A stretch of DNA of 64,000 nt from contig JANVCC010000018.1 in the NCBI GenBank assembly GCA_025345505.1, forward strand, positions 39,915,242 through 39,979,241. Reading direction: 5' to 3'. The position numbers and the translations under genes were made by a program. This document shows positions 12,108 through 24,439 of the stretch, piece after piece. Each line of letters begins with the position of its first letter. Within the stretch, counting starts at the first letter, position 1. The stretch comes from Todiramphus chloris collaris. Taxonomy: Eukaryota > Chordata > Aves > Coraciiformes > Alcedinidae. The notes beneath the pieces are model-generated. The model saw only the letters and a program-made list of their open reading frames with translations. It searched no databases and was not told the origin of the DNA.

Positions 12108-15100
12108 TTAATCCCTCTGTGCTTCTGCTACTTTCCTCTGTTTCTTCCAGTGACATTTCTTGTTGTGTCAGTCTGTAGTAATGATGACCATCAAGCTAAT
12201 TTTCAGAGGATCATATTCACACTAACCTTTGGCTCACCCATCTGTTCCTCCCTTTATTGCTTCAAATGTCTCTTTTCTGGTTCATTGTTAAACTAGAATA
12301 GAGGCAAAATTCCTCCAAGCCCAGCAGGTCTTTGCTGGGCCATTTCTGATTGCAGAAGGCTGCTTAGTACAGTAATCTGAATCATTTGCTCTTGTCATTG
12401 AGGTTTTCTTAACACTGAACATCTTCTTGGATGTTGATGGCAAATAAAACATCTGTGGATGACAGTAGACTTTCCTCAGAAGATAGCAAAGGAATGCATC
12501 TCGACTCACATCTTCTGACAGGAGTTTGGAGCTCCCCTTGGGAGTCTTCTCTCCAGGGAATGAGTAGTAAATAGTTTGTTAAGCTCCTGTCATTACATAC
12601 TAAGCACAAATGCATGAAAACTAAGGATAATAAGGATAGTTCTGAAACCCTCTGGTTTTGTGTAATAACTCGATAAATAATCCAGCAGAGCTACAGCTAA
12701 ATTTCTATATCAAGAATGCACAGACATACCAAACACCAAAAACTTTTCAATGCAGTTATTCATCATTCAATATCTACTTATTGGTAAAGCCATTAATAGT
12801 GCCAGAGCCATGTACACAGAGAAATCTACTAAATATAGTGTGTATTAAGAATTTAATACTCTCTGTATTATCACTGCCCCACTTTTTTGGCCAGTAAAAA
12901 TAAAGAATGATTCATTTTCCTTTCTGATATACTCCTAAATTTGTCTGAAACACAATATTAATAGAAAGTGTTTCTTTATCACTACCAAAACAAATATACA
13001 AATGCAAAACAAAACAAAAAACAAACTTCAGGATGTAAGAACATAATAATAATACCATGCCAGATTTGTTGCTGCTGGGAAATTTTGTCCTCCAGATTGC
13101 TTTCAGTGCACCAACATATATTTTTATGTAATTTAAAACATATGTTTTAAAGTGTGTTCTGCAGCAACTGAAGAAAAATGTGAGCAACTGAGCTATTAAA
13201 ATTGCAGTACATTTTGCATACCTTAAATGCAGATACTAAGAATTATTTTTCATTGCAATAATCTTATTCTTCTAAATTAACTTTGGGTGTCAGGTCTGGA
13301 TGACAGTTAAATGAAGGATCTTTACTCTCCAGTCCAGCAAGCTACAGTGAGGAACAAGGAAGGGGGAAGGGAGGCAAGAAAATTGTCAAGTAGATGAATA
13401 CAGTCTCTTAATATCAGCAGTAATGGAGAAACTGCTATCATGCAAATCTGTGCTTAGTGAGCAAAAAACCTTCTCCAAGGTTTTCCATCAATGTCAGTTG
13501 TATACCTACATGGATTTAAACAAATAGCCTGGTGTAATATGAAAGTATCATACATTTATTTTGCAAATGTTCTCTATTTAGCAGAATATTTTAGTGACAA
13601 ATTAGATACATATCTATGTCTATATGTTTTCTTACTAGAATATACAGTGTTTAAGGTAAAAGAATATATACAAATATATTTTGGTATGCCACAGTCAATG
13701 CCATGGAGGAAAAAAAAAAAAAAAAGGTAAACCCCTATTTCTCTGTAAAGAACAGATGTACTTTAGCTGACTATTTGCAAGTATAATTGGAAGCTCTGAG
13801 TTTAGGACTTGAAAAATGGTTATGTTACTTACAGGAAACATATCAAAACTGAGAGACAGCTGGAAATTGCAGTAGATGAGACACTGGAAAAATCCAGGAG
13901 TCTCCTGCCAGAATCAGATACAGCAGTATCAGATCCACATGAATTTACTTGTCTTTCACCTACATAGATATCATATACATGTATTATATATCTGTTTGAA
14001 TTAAGCCTACATTACTAGTTCATTTGCAAGACAGGGTTGAGGGTTGTTCTTTTTTTTCTTCTGTAAGGACATTAATTCAAAATCTTGTCCCCATCTGAGA
14101 TTACATACATATTCTGAAAAACCTGAACATCTGACAAACTCTCTCTGCTTAAGGGCAATCACTGCAAAAATCCTTTCTGACCAGTGTCATTCTACTTTTT
14201 TTGCATTGTGGTATAGATTTATTTCCAGAAAGACTTTCATGTTTCATGCCATTTTGATATGTGTATGGTTGTGAACATTATCTCTTCCCTTTTTATGTGT
14301 AAAGCTATTTGAAATATTATGAAAATGAATCTTTAACTGTCTATCTTTTCACAATTATTTCCCACAAATCCCTTAATAATATGAATAAAAATAAAAATAT
14401 TAACCCAAAATACTGACAATAACTTTCACAGTTCAAATAAAATGGGGATAGGATTGGACCTTTGGGAGTTTAAGTTACAGTAATAAAATCTTTCATTGTA
14501 GCTATCCCACTAAAATGAGCAGGGAGAATCTTGGTCTTAGTGAAGACATCCCATGGATATTTTCAATGTATTTTTTCAGGATATCTGTTAGTGCAAAATC
14601 CCTTCACATAATTTGTTTCTATGGAACTGAGTACCACATGAGTCTTTTAATTTGTGTCATCTGTTTTTGTCCTTGTTCATTGGATTTTCTTTGTGAATTG
14701 CCTGTTCTTCACTATGTCTCTTGATAACATATCACCTCTGAAAACACTGATTGATTCTAGAAGGGAAACTAATCATGATTTATTAACTAAAATTATATAA
14801 TGAGAGAGCCATGAGGCACATGACTGCATGTTATCCACCTTTTAAAGTGCAAATTTATTTTTCAGTGTAAGACTGAGCTGAGAATGTGTGAAGACCCTTG
14901 GCTTATTTACTCCCTGAAAGAGAGAGATTTCAGCTGTGGACACAAAGGCTGGAGGAGCTGTGATTCTTTGAATATTTAGTGTCTTCAGATTAGAGTGTCC
15001 ACTGAGATAACAAAGAGGTGCCCTGAAGAAATCAAGCAGTGCAATAAAAGCTCCGGAGAAGGTTTGGACATTAGACCATATTGTCACATTATCATCCCCA

Positions 15101-15526
15101 TGTTCTGGACAAAATAATAATAAAAGGAGTAATTTTTGTGACCAGATTTGTTGAATACATTCCTTTTTTTGATATCATGTAAACATCCTCGCCACCTATC
15201 CTTTCTCTGCCTCACTCACATACCAAAAACTAGGGTCTGTCAGATAACTTCAGTTCCACTTCCTCATGTTGAAGGTTTAGAATTTTTTTGAAATTCAGGA
15301 TCTAATAGGATGCAGCACTTTTATATACACAAAGATGACCAGAGAAAAGCTACTAGTGTGAATGAAGAACTCTGCTTTACTTGACCAGTTCCTTAGTAAT
15401 AATAAACAGTTTCATCATTTTCTTGCTCTGTAGAGTTTTGAGGCAAAGAACTCAAACCTGACAAACAAAGCATTCTATAAACACTAATGAAGTCTTGAAA
15501 CATGCTGTATGCCAAGTAATTATTAT

Positions 15527-15650
15527 TAGATTCATTCTACAGGTGGGTAAACTGCATCACAAGGATTAATTAAATTAATTCTATGTCAAAAAATTCAAAG
15601 GCAGAGCTTAGAAGTCATCTATTCCAGTTCCACTTCTTTTACTAGACAAT
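15527..15650 (-). repeat. Ancient amniote SINE/LINE-like fragment, antisense
   Basis: TTATTATTAGATTCATTCTA, then CAGGTGGGTAAACTGCATCACAA, then GGCAGAGCTTAGAAGTC follow the order of the antisense of old MIR/L2-like elements (attttacagatggggaaactgaggcac ... ggcagagc). It is strongly diverged and is assigned from memory of the consensus. Confidence 0.4.
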
Positions 15651-18600
15651 GAAGTATCCCTTAGTATCATTAGTTTTTAAGGTGTTTGGCTTTTTAAAAA
15701 TTCCCCACCCAACATATACATCACTCTGTAAAGAACTTGAATTATTAATATTTATATCAAGGCAGACAAGTCCTTGACCTAAAATGAGAGAGTTACACAG
15801 TGATGTGGTTGCAGGCAGCAGAAGTGACATGGGAAAGAAACAAGCAGGTGTTACTAGGAAGAGACAAGGACAGAAAAGAAAAATTAACCCTTGATTGCCT
15901 ACAGAAAATTTCCTTTCCTGCCTTTTCTACATGGATCAAAAGATGCAGAGATTGTTCATTCCTGAAAAGGATAACAGTTATTTCAGCAGGTGTCTCCTGG
16001 TATTTTCTCATTACTTACCTCTTTCACAATGGCTGAGAAATTACTGTCAAATAAACACCAAGGAGGATGTTATATTTGGATCCTAATATTTGTTATTTGT
16101 CTGTACTGAAAGAATACTATAGGAAGTAACAGTAATGGTATAGGAATTACTGGAATGATATAGGAATAGAAGACAAGTACAGGAATAGCATAGGAAGAAC
16201 CTAGGCAGCTGCAGTGGACAGTCTTCACACAGCAGTGCACTAAGGTCAAACTTGAACAACTACCCCATAACATATGCAAAACTCAATATCACTCTGATCT
16301 TCTGAAATGTTAGAGATCTTTTTGGACAATTTACTGGGGATTGGTGGGAAACAGTGGTATAAGATATGCACTGAGTTTCATGAGGGTATATGGGAAGATA
16401 CAAGAAGTGTATATTATTCTCTCTGATTATACTATATATTGAACAATGATTTACTTATTTCCAAAATCAAAAGAAGCTAGATTCAAGCATATGAAATGCA
16501 CAGTAATTCAAATACAGATCCATTCCTTTTATGTGAAGGCCACAATATTTGCTGACAGGTTGGGAAACAAACCAGGGAATCTCAGAAGCTCAAAGCCTAA
16601 GTCTCAGCAATTTGATCCCAAGCTTTTCATCTGAGACCATGACAAGCTGATAGCCTCTAGGGGTATGGCTCACAGGAGAACCTGTGAGGCATACTAATGA
16701 GTGGGTTAAACCTGAATTGTGTAGCTTTTTATAGCATTTTTACCTACATATGACTTGGTATTTGTGATCCATGAAGACAGCTTTGATTCTCTGGAGCATA
16801 GCAACTAACAAAAAACAAGGCTGGGAGACACACATATAAAGAGTTAGGGATTATAGGGGTTTGGCTATGATGGACAGACAGAGAGACTCACTGTCTAAAA
16901 GATACCACTGGGTGAAATACTTTTTTTTTTTCAACGACAAGCTTTCCCAAAACCCTACAATGTTTCACACAGAGATGCATACGGGTACTCCAAACAAAGA
17001 CTTTAAAGAGTAAAGGAACAAACAGACAAAGTTTTGCCAATTTGAAAGGGAAGATTCACTGATGAAATAAATACCCATGGAAGAGTGACAGCCCAGTCAA
17101 ATTTTCCTGTCTCAGACTTTTTTAAAAGGACTCTGTGAAGGTTGACTCTAACCTTTATGTGCATCACTTTTGTATGGTAGCTGTGAGCACTACAGAAAAA
17201 GAATCAATACAGTTATGTGGATGCACTCAAGGAGACTGCTCTCTTCACTGCTTTTTTACTGATTAGCAGGAGAATTTATGCTAGTTGAGTCTAAACTGTT
17301 GTTGCCCCTGCTTAAAAAAACCCACAGACAATTCAAAGTAGAATGGGAGGCCATTTGTGAATGGTAAACCTGAAAATTTGAAATAATGGGAAAATGAAAT
17401 ATTTCAGGGTTCATGAGATGTATCTAGTCCAGTCTTTTAGCAAATAGATTCCTCATAACCTTGATTTTAAATGCTGAGGTATATAATGTATTATTAGGTA
17501 TTTAAGTACCTATTTTACCTCCTAAGTGAACACCATTTTAAGAAAAGACATTATTAATGGGATTGAAAACATAGAGTGAAACAATTTTCTATGAAAAAAT
17601 GCAGGTTTACTCACACTAAAATGTTTGGTCAAATAAGGCAATTTCACACTAAAATTGGATTTGAAAAAGTTAAAACAAGTAAGCATCTTGTTTTCTAGTA
17701 ATATATAATTGTTACAATAAGGGGTTACTATTTAATATTCTTACATGTATACATTTTCATCAATGTATTTTAAAAATGTTTAGACTTTATTATTTCATGT
17801 ATTATATTTTTTTGTAATTTATTAATGTATATTTTATATGCATATTATTTTCTCAGATTTAAGGTGCAAAAATGTATAATTCACAATTTCAGTGGAAATA
17901 CACCAGTCTAAATATAATGATTCAATCCAGACATTTCAGAAAATGCTTCATATATTTCTATGCTTCTTTTTCTTTATTGGACACCAGTACCTTTCATTTG
18001 TCTTTCTGATCTCTCATGATACATTCAGTTTTAGCTTTATTTCCAAGACTATGATTGAAATGGTTCAACTCCTAAAGGCTCTTTGCAGCAAGTTCTGCTC
18101 TTCTCTTTTCATGTTTCACCTCCAAGCAGCTTCATTACTGATGAAGTTTCGCAGCTTACACATAGGTCTCTGTCCTACCTGCTCACTCTTGTGCTTTTTA
18201 TTTGGCCATTCTGCAGCCATGTCCTTAAAAATGATTCTTAGCATTCTCATGGCTCATCCCTTCTTCTCTTAAAGAACTAATCTTCCTCCCCCACCCCAAG
18301 ATAACTTGATTACATCAGTTTTCTCCTAGTATTGTTTGTTTCACAAAGGTTAGTAAGGTTGCTTACTGTTGCTCTTAGTGAAGGATGTTTACTCACGATT
18401 ACTCTGATAAAAATTTCTCTCCTCCACCTGAAGGAATAGTTTTTGCTTTTACTGAGTGACAGAGGTTGCCCTTCAGAAGGACTTCTTCGTTGTTGTCAAT
18501 AGCAACTTTATGAAACTGTTACCCAGAACTGGATAAAAGAGCTAGCTTACTTATTCACTATACATGTAGTCATGCCAAATAAATATTTTTGAGTAAATAA

Positions 18601-18806
18601 TCAAAGATATAAGCATTTCATGCACAATTCCCACAGAATTATGGATTATTTTATGGTCCTCTGTGATACTGAGTGAAGTTTATGCTGTACTTATTTATTG
18701 CAACCACCTTCAAGATACTTACTAAATTCTGGCTCATAGAATGGTAGGGGTTGGAAGGGACCTCTGAAAATCACCAAGTCCAACCCCCCTACCAGTGCAG
18801 GAACAG

Positions 18807-20615
18807 CTATGGCAGGCCACACAGGAATATAGATAGGTGGTTCTTGAAAGCCTCTACAGAAGAAGATTCCACAACCTTTCTGGGCAGCCTGTTCCAGGGC
18901 TCTGTCACTCTCACAGTGAAGAAGTTTTTCCTCATGTTGAGGTGGAACTTACTTTCTTTCACCTTGCTGCCATTACCTCTTGTTCTATCCCAGGGCACAA
19001 ATGAATAGAGACTGGCCCCTTCTACTTGACACCCACCCTTCAGATATTTGTAAACATTAATAAGATCCCCTCTCAGTCTTCTCCAGGCCAAACAACCCCA
19101 GGGCTCTCAGCCTTTCTTCATGAGAGAGATATTCCAGTCCCTTCATCATCCTTGTAGCTCTTTGTTGGACTCTCTCTAGTATTTCCCTGTCTGTCTTGAA
19201 CTGGGGAAACCAGAACTGAACACAGTATCCAAATGTGGTCTCACTAGTGCAGAGTAGAGGGGGAGGAGAACCTCCCTCCACCTACCTGCTGGCCACACTC
19301 TACTTTATGCACCCCAGGATACCATTGGCCTTCTTGTCCACAAAGGCACATTGGATAACTTATTGTCCACCAGGATGCCAAGGTCCCTTTCCATGGGGCT
19401 GCATGCCAGTGGGGCTACCCCTAACCTGTACTAGTATATGGTGGTGTTCTTCCACACATGTAGGACTCTACACTTATCCCTGTTGAACTTCATTATGTTT
19501 GCCTTTGCCCAGCTCTCCAGTCTGTCAAGATCTCACTGGATGGCAGCACAGTCCTCTGGTGTATCTGCCACTCCTCCCAGTTTAGTATCATCAGCAAACT
19601 TACTGAGGGTACACTCCAGCCCTTCATCGAGGTCATTGATGAAGATGTTGAATAGGACTGGACCCAGAACTGACCCCTGGGGAACACCACTACTTACTGT
19701 TTGCCAGCTGGACTGTGCACCACTGATCACAGCCCTTTGAGCTATGTTGTTCAGCCAGTTCTCAACACATCTCACCATCCACTCTTCTAACCCACGCTTC
19801 CTGAGCTTTCCCACTAGGATGTTATGGGAGACAGTGTCAAAAGTCTTGTGAAGGCAAGGTACACAACATCCACTGCTCTCCCTGCATCTACCCATTCAGT
19901 CACAGCATCATAGAAGTCTATTAGATTAGTCAAGCATGACTTCCCTATAATGAATCCATGTTGGCTACTGTTGATAACTTTCCTTTCTTCCATGTGCTGA
20001 GATATGATCTCCAGTATGATATGCTCCATTACCTTTCCAGGGATGGAAGTGAGGCCGACTGGTCTGTAATTACTAGTTTGTAATTACCTATTTTGAAGAC
20101 TGGAGTGACATTGTCTTTCCTCCAGTCCTCAGACACCTCACCTGTTTTCCATGATCTTTCAAAAATGATGGAGAGTGATAGAGCAACAACAACAGCCAGC
20201 TCCCTCAGCACTCATGGGTGTAGCCCATCAGGGCCCGTGGATTTGTGTGTGTTCAGTTTATGCAATTGAATTTTAACACAATCCTCACCAACCAGTGGAG
20301 ACACTTCCTCCTTCCAGGCTTTGACTCTCACTTACAGGGACTGGGATTCCTGAAGGCTGGTCTTACCAGTGAAGACTGAAGCAAAGAAAGCATTCAGTAA
20401 CTCTGCCTTCTCTGCATCCTCTGTCACCAGGTGTCCAGCATCAATCAGCAGTGGGCCCACATTTTCCCTAGTCTTCCTTTTACCACTGATGTATTTGAAG
20501 AAGTCCTTTTTGTTCTCCTCTGCTTCCTTTGACAGAGTTAATTCCAAGAGGGCCTTGTTGCATCCCTACAAACCCTGACAGCATTCCTATAACTCTTCCA
20601 AAAGACCCATCCCTT
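18807..20615 (-). pseudogene. CR1 ORF2 reverse transcriptase remnant
   Basis: Consecutive minus-strand frames cover the reverse transcriptase. KKDFFKYISGKRKTRENVGP lies at 20332-20547, the finger region ERSWKTGEVSEDWRKDNVTP at 20029-20211, QHGFIIGKSCLTNLI at 19814-20029, [20 protein letters not shown] and FADDTKLGG at 19533-19895, and the C-terminal EPWNRLPRKVVE part at 18807-19091. Motif A is damaged: the frame gives VYLAF where CR1 proteins have an Asp (VYLDF), and a frameshift follows. The FADD catalytic pair of motif C survives. The copy is dead. Confidence 0.9.
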
Positions 20616-20952
20616 TTTCCTCATCAATGTTTATAAATATATAAATGGTAAGTGCCAGAAGGATGAATCCAGGCTCTTCTTGGTGTTGCCCGATGATAGG
20701 ACAAGGGGCAATGGGTGGAAGCTGAGTCATAGGAAGTTTCATGAAAACATGAGGAGGAATTTTTTCACTGTAAGGGTGACGGAACACTGGAACAGGCTGC
20801 CCAGGGGGGTTGTAGAGTTTCCCTCTCTGGAGATATTCAAAATCCACCTGGACACATTCCTGTGTGATCTGGTATAGGTGATCCTGCACTGGCAGGGGGG
20901 TTGGACTAGATGATCTTTCGAGGTCCCTTCCAGCCCCTGACATTCTGTGATT
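20616..20952 (+). mobile_element. Nested CR1 3' fragment inserted inside the larger CR1
   Basis: Plus-strand sequence within the minus-strand CR1 reads [20 protein letters not shown] followed by a CR1 3' UTR (GGTTGGACTAGATGATC, AGGTCCCTTCCAGCCCCTGA) and ends in CATTCTGTGATTC. Host CR1 coding sequence resumes on both sides: the reverse-transcriptase upstream segment at and below 20615 and the AWMIKELLKKLKWK segment above 20953. The insertion is therefore younger than its host and antiparallel to it. Confidence 0.88.
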
Positions 20953-21031
20953 CCACATGCTGTGAACTTGACATTTTTCCACTTGAGTTTTTTCAGCAGC
21001 TCCTTGATCATCCATGCTGGTCTCCTGCCTC

Positions 21032-21860
21032 CTATACTAGATTTTTTTTTTTACTCAAAGGAATGCACCTGTCTTGAGCTTGGAGGAAGTAATGTTTGAA
21101 TACCAACCAATTCTCTTGGGCCCCCTTACCTTCTAGAGTCTTAGCCCCAGGGATTCCTCCAAGTAAGTCTTTGAAAAGGACAAAATCAGACCTCCTGAAG
21201 TCCAGGGTTGCAATCTTACTTATTGCCCTTCTTTTTCCTTGAATGATACTAAACTCTACCATGTCATGATCACTATCACCAAGGCTGCCCCCAACCTTCA
21301 CATCCCTGACCAGACCTTCTTTGTTCGTTAATACAAGGTCCAGCAGTACTCCCTTCCTCGTTGGCACTTCCAACACCTGCATCAGGAAGTTATCAATGAT
21401 GCACTGCAAGAGCCTTCTTGACTGAGCGTGCCTTGCTGTGTAGCCTTTCCAACAGATATCAGGGTGATTGAAGTCACCCATGACCCCCAGGGCATGTGAT
21501 TTGAGGCTACTTCCAGCTGTCTGTAGAGGGTCTTGTCAACATCTTCTTCCTGGTTTGGTGGTCTGTAGTAGGCACAACAGTTTCACCTACATTTGTGTGC
21601 CCCTTAATTCCTAACATGTTCTTCACTGCCCCCTGGGAAAAGTTCAATGCATTCCGGCTCCTTGAGTACATAAAGTTCAACTCTACCACTTCATCTTGCT
21701 GTTCTATCTTTCGTAAAAAGTACGTAACCATCCATGACAACATTCCAGTCATATGAGCTATCCCACTATGTCTCAGTAATTGCAATGATACTGTGGCCCT
21801 GTGACCAAACATGATCTCCATTTCCTCCTGCTTATTCTCCATGCTGCATGCCTTGGTGTA
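21032..21860 (-). pseudogene. CR1 ORF2 endonuclease domain remnant
   Basis: Minus-strand frames encode pieces of the APE-like endonuclease that nicks target DNA. In the 149-codon frame at 21032-21481 I see GDFNHPDICW near the start and GGSLGDSDHDMVEF further on, matching the conserved GDFN and SDH catalytic blocks. Upstream, in another frame, a DWNVVMDGYVLF stretch matches the preceding CR1 segment (about 21690-21760). Stops and frameshifts separate the pieces, so no active enzyme is encoded. The reverse transcriptase remnant follows on the same strand. Confidence 0.85.
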
Positions 21861-23367
21861 TAAGCATTTCAGAGAGGGGTTTGAGTATTTAGTTTTCTCC
21901 CTTGGGGGGTGGAAGACCTTCTGGTTCTTAAAAATATCATCATGCTGCCCCTCAAGTGCTGGGATATGATACCCATGGCTGTATCCAGGTTTACAAGATG
22001 TTCCAATGCATGTTGTGTCATTCTTTGATGCATTTTCATCCTATTTTTAGTTACTTGGAAGTCCTGGAACAGTTTAGTGAAAGATTTATAGCTTAGTTCA
22101 GCTTTCCTCTGGCAATCATCTTTATCACATGTAAAAAGTGGACCAAAATTTTTGTTAGCCTGAATATGTTGCAGACAGACTTTGGAAATTATATATTTTA
22201 TCATTCACAGAAAAAAAATAAATTAAGGGGGATTTTTGAAGGAGTTATAAATTTTATTTAAAAGAAAAAAAAAGTTTCAAATTTCAAGTAAATTTTAAAT
22301 TTTCGTTTATTATCTGTTTATCACAGTGAAATCAATAGTGTGATAAATATGGGATAAAATCCCATGAATCATACTCTTGATATGACATAAGTATAATAGA
22401 TTTTATAACTTGGAACTTTGTGCTAGGAAAAGTGGGTTTCCAAAATTTACTTAGGGAAATCAGATGCCTAACTCCTTTGAAGTCTGCAGGTACTTTAAAA
22501 ATTTCTTTAAATAAATAAAACTCTATTTAAAATTATGATCTAGGTCCCCCTGATTTTCATCAAAAATATCCCCATTGAATTGTGCTTACATTTTAAGTCT
22601 CTGAAAGTATGACTGTATAAAAGGTTAAGTAAAGAATCCAAAATTCTGTCTGTTTCAGCATATGTTGGGTTATTCTTTAGAAGGATACTGAACTAATGTC
22701 CTTGCTGTTGTAAAATATTAAGCATAAATATATAATACTATTTGACACGTGAGAGTGAAAATTTAAATGAAAGCAGAGCTCACATATTGCTTTTACATTC
22801 TATCTGCCAGTCAAGCTGAGACTTTATGAAGAATGGCAAAGCAATTTTCAGTCATGTATGTTATACTGTGTAGGTCAAATTCTTTTATGTAAATCTCTTT
22901 CACTTGGGTGTTTAAATTTCAATAAAAATGTAATGATAAAATGTGTGGCTTTCATTTCTCGTTCTTTCTCTAATTCATTCTGAGTTTTGGAGAACAAGTG
23001 TTTTATTGAGCATGACACCTAAAAGAGGCATTGTTTTTAAAAGGTGTTAAAACAAGAGTCACATATGTTTTGGATAATGAAAGTATTACAGGAGGCTTCC
23101 CCACACAACCTTTCTTTCCTGTAAGCTGAGGCTCATGGAGATGTTTCTATAGGTTAACTTGAGTTCATTTGAATTCTTCAGATCACCAGATCAGGGTGGC
23201 ACAGCTGATGTCCAACAACAGCATGGTCCATTTCAGCATTTCCTATTATCTTGGTTTTCATTGCTGTTTTCACAAAGAAAGTTCACTGTTTTAGGAATGT
23301 GATGAATTTTCTTAGTACTAAATTGTACCTGAAATTAATCAGTAACCTGTTTCTTCCAGCACAATAT

Positions 23368-23496
23368 CAAAACAAAAAAAACAAAACAAAAAAAAAACCC
23401 CAAAAAAACAAAACCAAAAAAACCCAAAAAACCCAACAAAAAAACCCACCAAAAAACCCAAAACCAAACAAAAAAAAACCCAAACCCCAACCCACC
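23368..23496 (+). repeat. A/C-rich low-complexity tract
   Basis: About 130 bases are made almost only of A and C, with repeated AAAACCCAAAA-like words. The overlapping Lys/Asn/Pro-rich open frame is an artefact of composition. Confidence 0.9.
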
Positions 23497-24269
23497 ATTT
23501 TCGGAGCTTACCTAATAAGAGGAGCTTTCCTGAGTCAGAATTCAGTTCGTGTGTCAGGATTCCACTTCGTAGCGAACAACCTAAGAAAGTAGATACTAAG
23601 CTGATCTCCCTTCAATATGTAGATGAATGCATGGCCTCTGAAACACTCAGCTGTTTTACCCACCTCATTATTTACTTTTGAAGTGAAGAAGAAAGACGAC
23701 ATGCACCTCTGAGAGGTAGGCTGTTTCTTAGCAAAGAGACTCACTTTCATGTGTGATGTGGGTTGAAGCTCAAACACTGGATAATATGACACCTACTATG
23801 CCATTGTTCAACTTGTGAATAATAAACATAGAAATCCACACAGAGAATACCATATACTTTGGGGCAAATTCTGAATTCAGGAACATAATTGGACCTCAGA
23901 GGAGAATTTAAACGCCAATTCTATGAAGTACATTTGACTCTATCTTCAGCCATATCACTAGAGTTCCTCAGAAATACAGGGAGATAAGCTGATTTGAACC
24001 AGCTGAGAGTAAATATTTTTTCATTTTCTCTAAAATAAGATTGCTGTAGGAATTTTAGTAATTTTTGCTAAGTTTTCAATTACAATTTGTATATTTTATA
24101 CAGGTTTTCAAGCACTGGCAGTAGAAGTGACTGATGGCCATGTGCAAGGAAGGGAAAGAAACAATTTTCAGTTCATTTAATAGGTTAAAAAAGATCTGAA
24201 GCCTGGTCAGATTTAAATTCTCACTAAAAAAATAATGAGTTATAGATTCTCTTCTTTCTTTCTTTCTTC

Positions 24270-24393
24270 TTTTTTTTTTTTTTTTTTTTTTTTNNNNNNN
24301 NNNNNNNNNNNNNNNNNNNNNNNNNNNNNNNNNNNNNNNNNNNNNNNNNNNNNNNNNNNNNNNNNNNNNNNNNNNNNNNNNNNNNNNNNNNNN

Positions 24394-24438
<45 letters not shown>
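24270..24438 (+). repeat. Poly-T run containing a 100-N assembly gap
   Basis: At least 24 Ts precede and 45 Ts follow a block of exactly 100 Ns at 24294-24393. The fixed size suggests a placeholder of unknown true length. The open frame spanning it is meaningless. Confidence 0.98.

Positions 24439-24439
<1 letters not shown>

Larger units (their letters stand above)
3106..18733. other. AT-rich intergenic or intronic DNA without a supported gene
   Basis: No open frame here has both convincing length and splice context. The longest, 126 codons at 17892-18272, is rich in Phe, Ser and Leu as expected for chance frames in AT-rich DNA. The region holds homopolymer runs, a purine-rich block, a T/G tract, a G-run and one ancient-repeat fragment, listed separately. 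Confidence 0.6.
18734..21960 (-). mobile_element. Large 5'-truncated CR1 LINE, interrupted by a nested CR1
   Basis: This is the largest repeat. Read on the minus strand it starts near 21960 with the endonuclease region and ends at 18734 with the CR1 3' terminus (antisense TCATAGAATGGTAGGGGTTG). Recognisable landmarks are GDFNHPDICW and SDHD in the APE-type endonuclease, HGFIIGKSCLTNLI and FADDTKLGG in reverse transcriptase, and [15 protein letters not shown] at the ORF2 C-terminus. Frames are broken many times by stops and frameshifts. The exact 5' boundary is uncertain by about 50-100 bases; sequence from about 21960 to 22204 no longer resembles CR1. Without the insertion the copy is about 2.9 kb, against roughly 4.5 kb for a full CR1. 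Confidence 0.93.

Noticed and set aside
15995-16050. Strong minus-strand donor (AAAGAG then GTAAGT) with a nearby TTTATTTGACAG acceptor
   Set aside because: It would make a 25-base exon with no coding support; such pairs arise by chance.
17892-18272. 126-codon plus-strand open frame
   Set aside because: Rich in Phe, Leu and Ser, with no splice context, recognised domain or neighbouring exon; consistent with chance in AT-rich DNA.
19235-20578. Plus-strand frames of 69-100 codons across 19.2-20.6 kb
   Set aside because: They lie antisense to CR1 ORF2 and reflect its composition.
23251-23592. 113-codon Lys/Asn/Pro-rich frame
   Set aside because: It is caused by the A/C low-complexity tract.
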